Assembly: GCA_030592655.1 (NCBI GenBank)
Contig: JAUVIQ010000185.1
Span: 1 to 5,868 of the forward strand
Direction: 5' to 3'
DNA from: Planctomycetales bacterium
GTDB lineage: Bacteria; Planctomycetota; Phycisphaerae; SM23-33
Length of the DNA: 5,868 nt
Shown: positions 5,280 to 5,868 of the stretch, one piece after another
Layout: every line of letters begins with the position of its first letter
Position numbering within the stretch: the stretch's first letter is position 1
Made by a program: the position numbers and the translations under genes
The notes under the pieces: generated by a model
Databases searched by the model: none
Told to the model about the DNA's origin: nothing
What the model saw: only the letters and a program-made list of their open reading frames with translations

Positions 5280-5868
5280 CTACCGATTTGCATTCAGGGT
5301 CTCCATCGCTTCCTGGTAGAACAGCCAGACGGGCGCGCCGCCCATCGCTACGGCGATCCAGACGGCCTCGTCCAGTTCCTCGCGGGTGATGCCCATCTTC
5401 GCCGCCTTTTCAAGATGCGCCTCGACGCAGGGTCCGCAGCGCGCCATCACCACAAGGGCGAAGGTGATGAGTTGCTTGGTCCTTTCATCCAGCATCCCGG
5501 CAGCGCCGGCCGACTGCATGAGCGAGCCGAACGCCTTCTTTGCATCAAGCGTAGTGGATGCGCCGTCGGTCGCCGAAGGTCCGAAGAATTCGGCGCAACA
5601 TTCGTCCGGGTCTTCCGATGAATTCTCCGATTCGGGCGAATGAATGTGATCGGGAAATTCGTCGTCGATTTCTTTTACAGGAGCGTCCGATGCCGGTTTG
5701 CCCGACAGGGTTACGAGGATTTTACCATCTGAGCGTTCAACGATTTTTCCGACGACCCATGCGCCGGCGCTGCCGGCGGAGAGAGCGTCGATCAGCATTT
5801 GGGTTTTATCGGACGGTACGGCGATGAGCAGCCCGCCGGAGGTTTGGGCGTCGAAGCCCAGTTCTACC
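5280..5868 (-). CDS. selD: SelD C-terminus fused to an AhpD-like CxxC domain (5' truncated by window)
   Basis: SelD makes selenophosphate, the selenium donor for tRNA-Sec, from selenide and ATP in the cytoplasm. The frame is open through the right edge, giving 195 visible residues, so the ATG at 5798 is internal. Visible residues 5-17 (FDAQTSGGLLIAV) are the conserved C-terminal motif of SelD, and VVGKIVER (38-45) is its usual end. An acidic, low-complexity linker (about 57-100, with a Cys pair at 90-91) leads into a carboxymuconolactone-decarboxylase/AhpD-like domain (about 105-190). That domain carries DERTKQL, then the active-site C144-Gly-Pro-C147 and H151, and EELDEAVWIAVAMGG. AhpD-type domains are thiol-disulfide oxidoreductases, so the fused domain may reduce selenium species or protect SelD. 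The single continuous frame argues for a true fusion. The catalytic N-terminal half of SelD is outside the window. Confidence 0.9.
   Translation of the reverse strand, partial: VELGFDAQTSGGLLIAVPSDKTQMLIDALSAGSAGAWVVGKIVERSDGKILVTLSGKPASDAPVKEIDDEFPDHIHSPESENSSEDPDECCAEFFGPSATDGASTTLDAKKAFGSLMQSAGAAGMLDERTKQLITFALVVMARCGPCVEAHLEKAAKMGITREELDEAVWIAVAMGGAPVWLFYQEAMETLNANR

Noticed and set aside
4571..5389. Plus-strand open frame of 272 codons in another frame over the Fe-S gene
   Set aside because: It has Arg/Pro-rich shadow translation and overlaps both the Fe-S protein and the selD end.
5280..5798. A stand-alone AhpD-like gene starting at the ATG at 5798
   Set aside because: The frame stays open upstream to the window edge and encodes the SelD C-terminal motif, so that ATG is internal to a fusion.

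Overview
The window is one stretch of a bacterial chromosome with moderate to fairly high GC. It most resembles a planctomycete, probably of the Phycisphaerae type. That guess rests on a long, non-secreted GH10-like protein lacking both catalytic glutamates, which I recall as typical of that group, and on the small-repeat-rich intergenic DNA. No marker gene here proves the taxonomy. The organism decodes UGA as selenocysteine: a complete tRNA-Sec gene (selC) and the 3' part of selD (selenophosphate synthetase) are both present.

Left part (1-403): no gene. It holds short local duplications and then an array of about ten degenerate 10-bp units (231-330), followed by a small palindrome just beyond the end of galE. 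Positions 404-3314, minus strand: a tightly packed three-gene operon, transcribed in the order GH10-like protein, membrane-anchored ComEA-type helix-hairpin-helix protein, then galE (UDP-glucose 4-epimerase). Each junction is a 4-nt stop/start overlap, so translation is probably coupled. A spacer of about 220 nt carries divergent promoters, one for this operon and one for an initiator tRNA-Met.

Positions 3539-4036, plus strand: initiator tRNA-fMet with its own promoter and a hairpin terminator, then about 290 nt of non-coding DNA rich in inverted repeats, then tRNA-Sec with its own promoter. Directly downstream are a small single-span membrane protein with a Cys-rich tail (4095-4406) and a NapH/NosR-like polytopic protein with two ferredoxin-type [4Fe-4S] motifs (4425-5273). 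The first of these ends in a UGA that would create a Cys-Pro-Thr-Sec motif if recoded, and a hairpin follows it.

Right end (5280-5868, minus strand, convergent with a 6-nt gap): the C-terminal part of SelD fused through an acidic linker to a complete AhpD/carboxymuconolactone-decarboxylase-like domain with a Cys-Gly-Pro-Cys active site. The most interesting result is therefore a compact selenium locus: selC, a two-gene membrane Fe-S redox module, and a SelD with a built-in thiol-redox domain. A role for the redox parts in selenium reduction or delivery is inference from domain content and proximity only.
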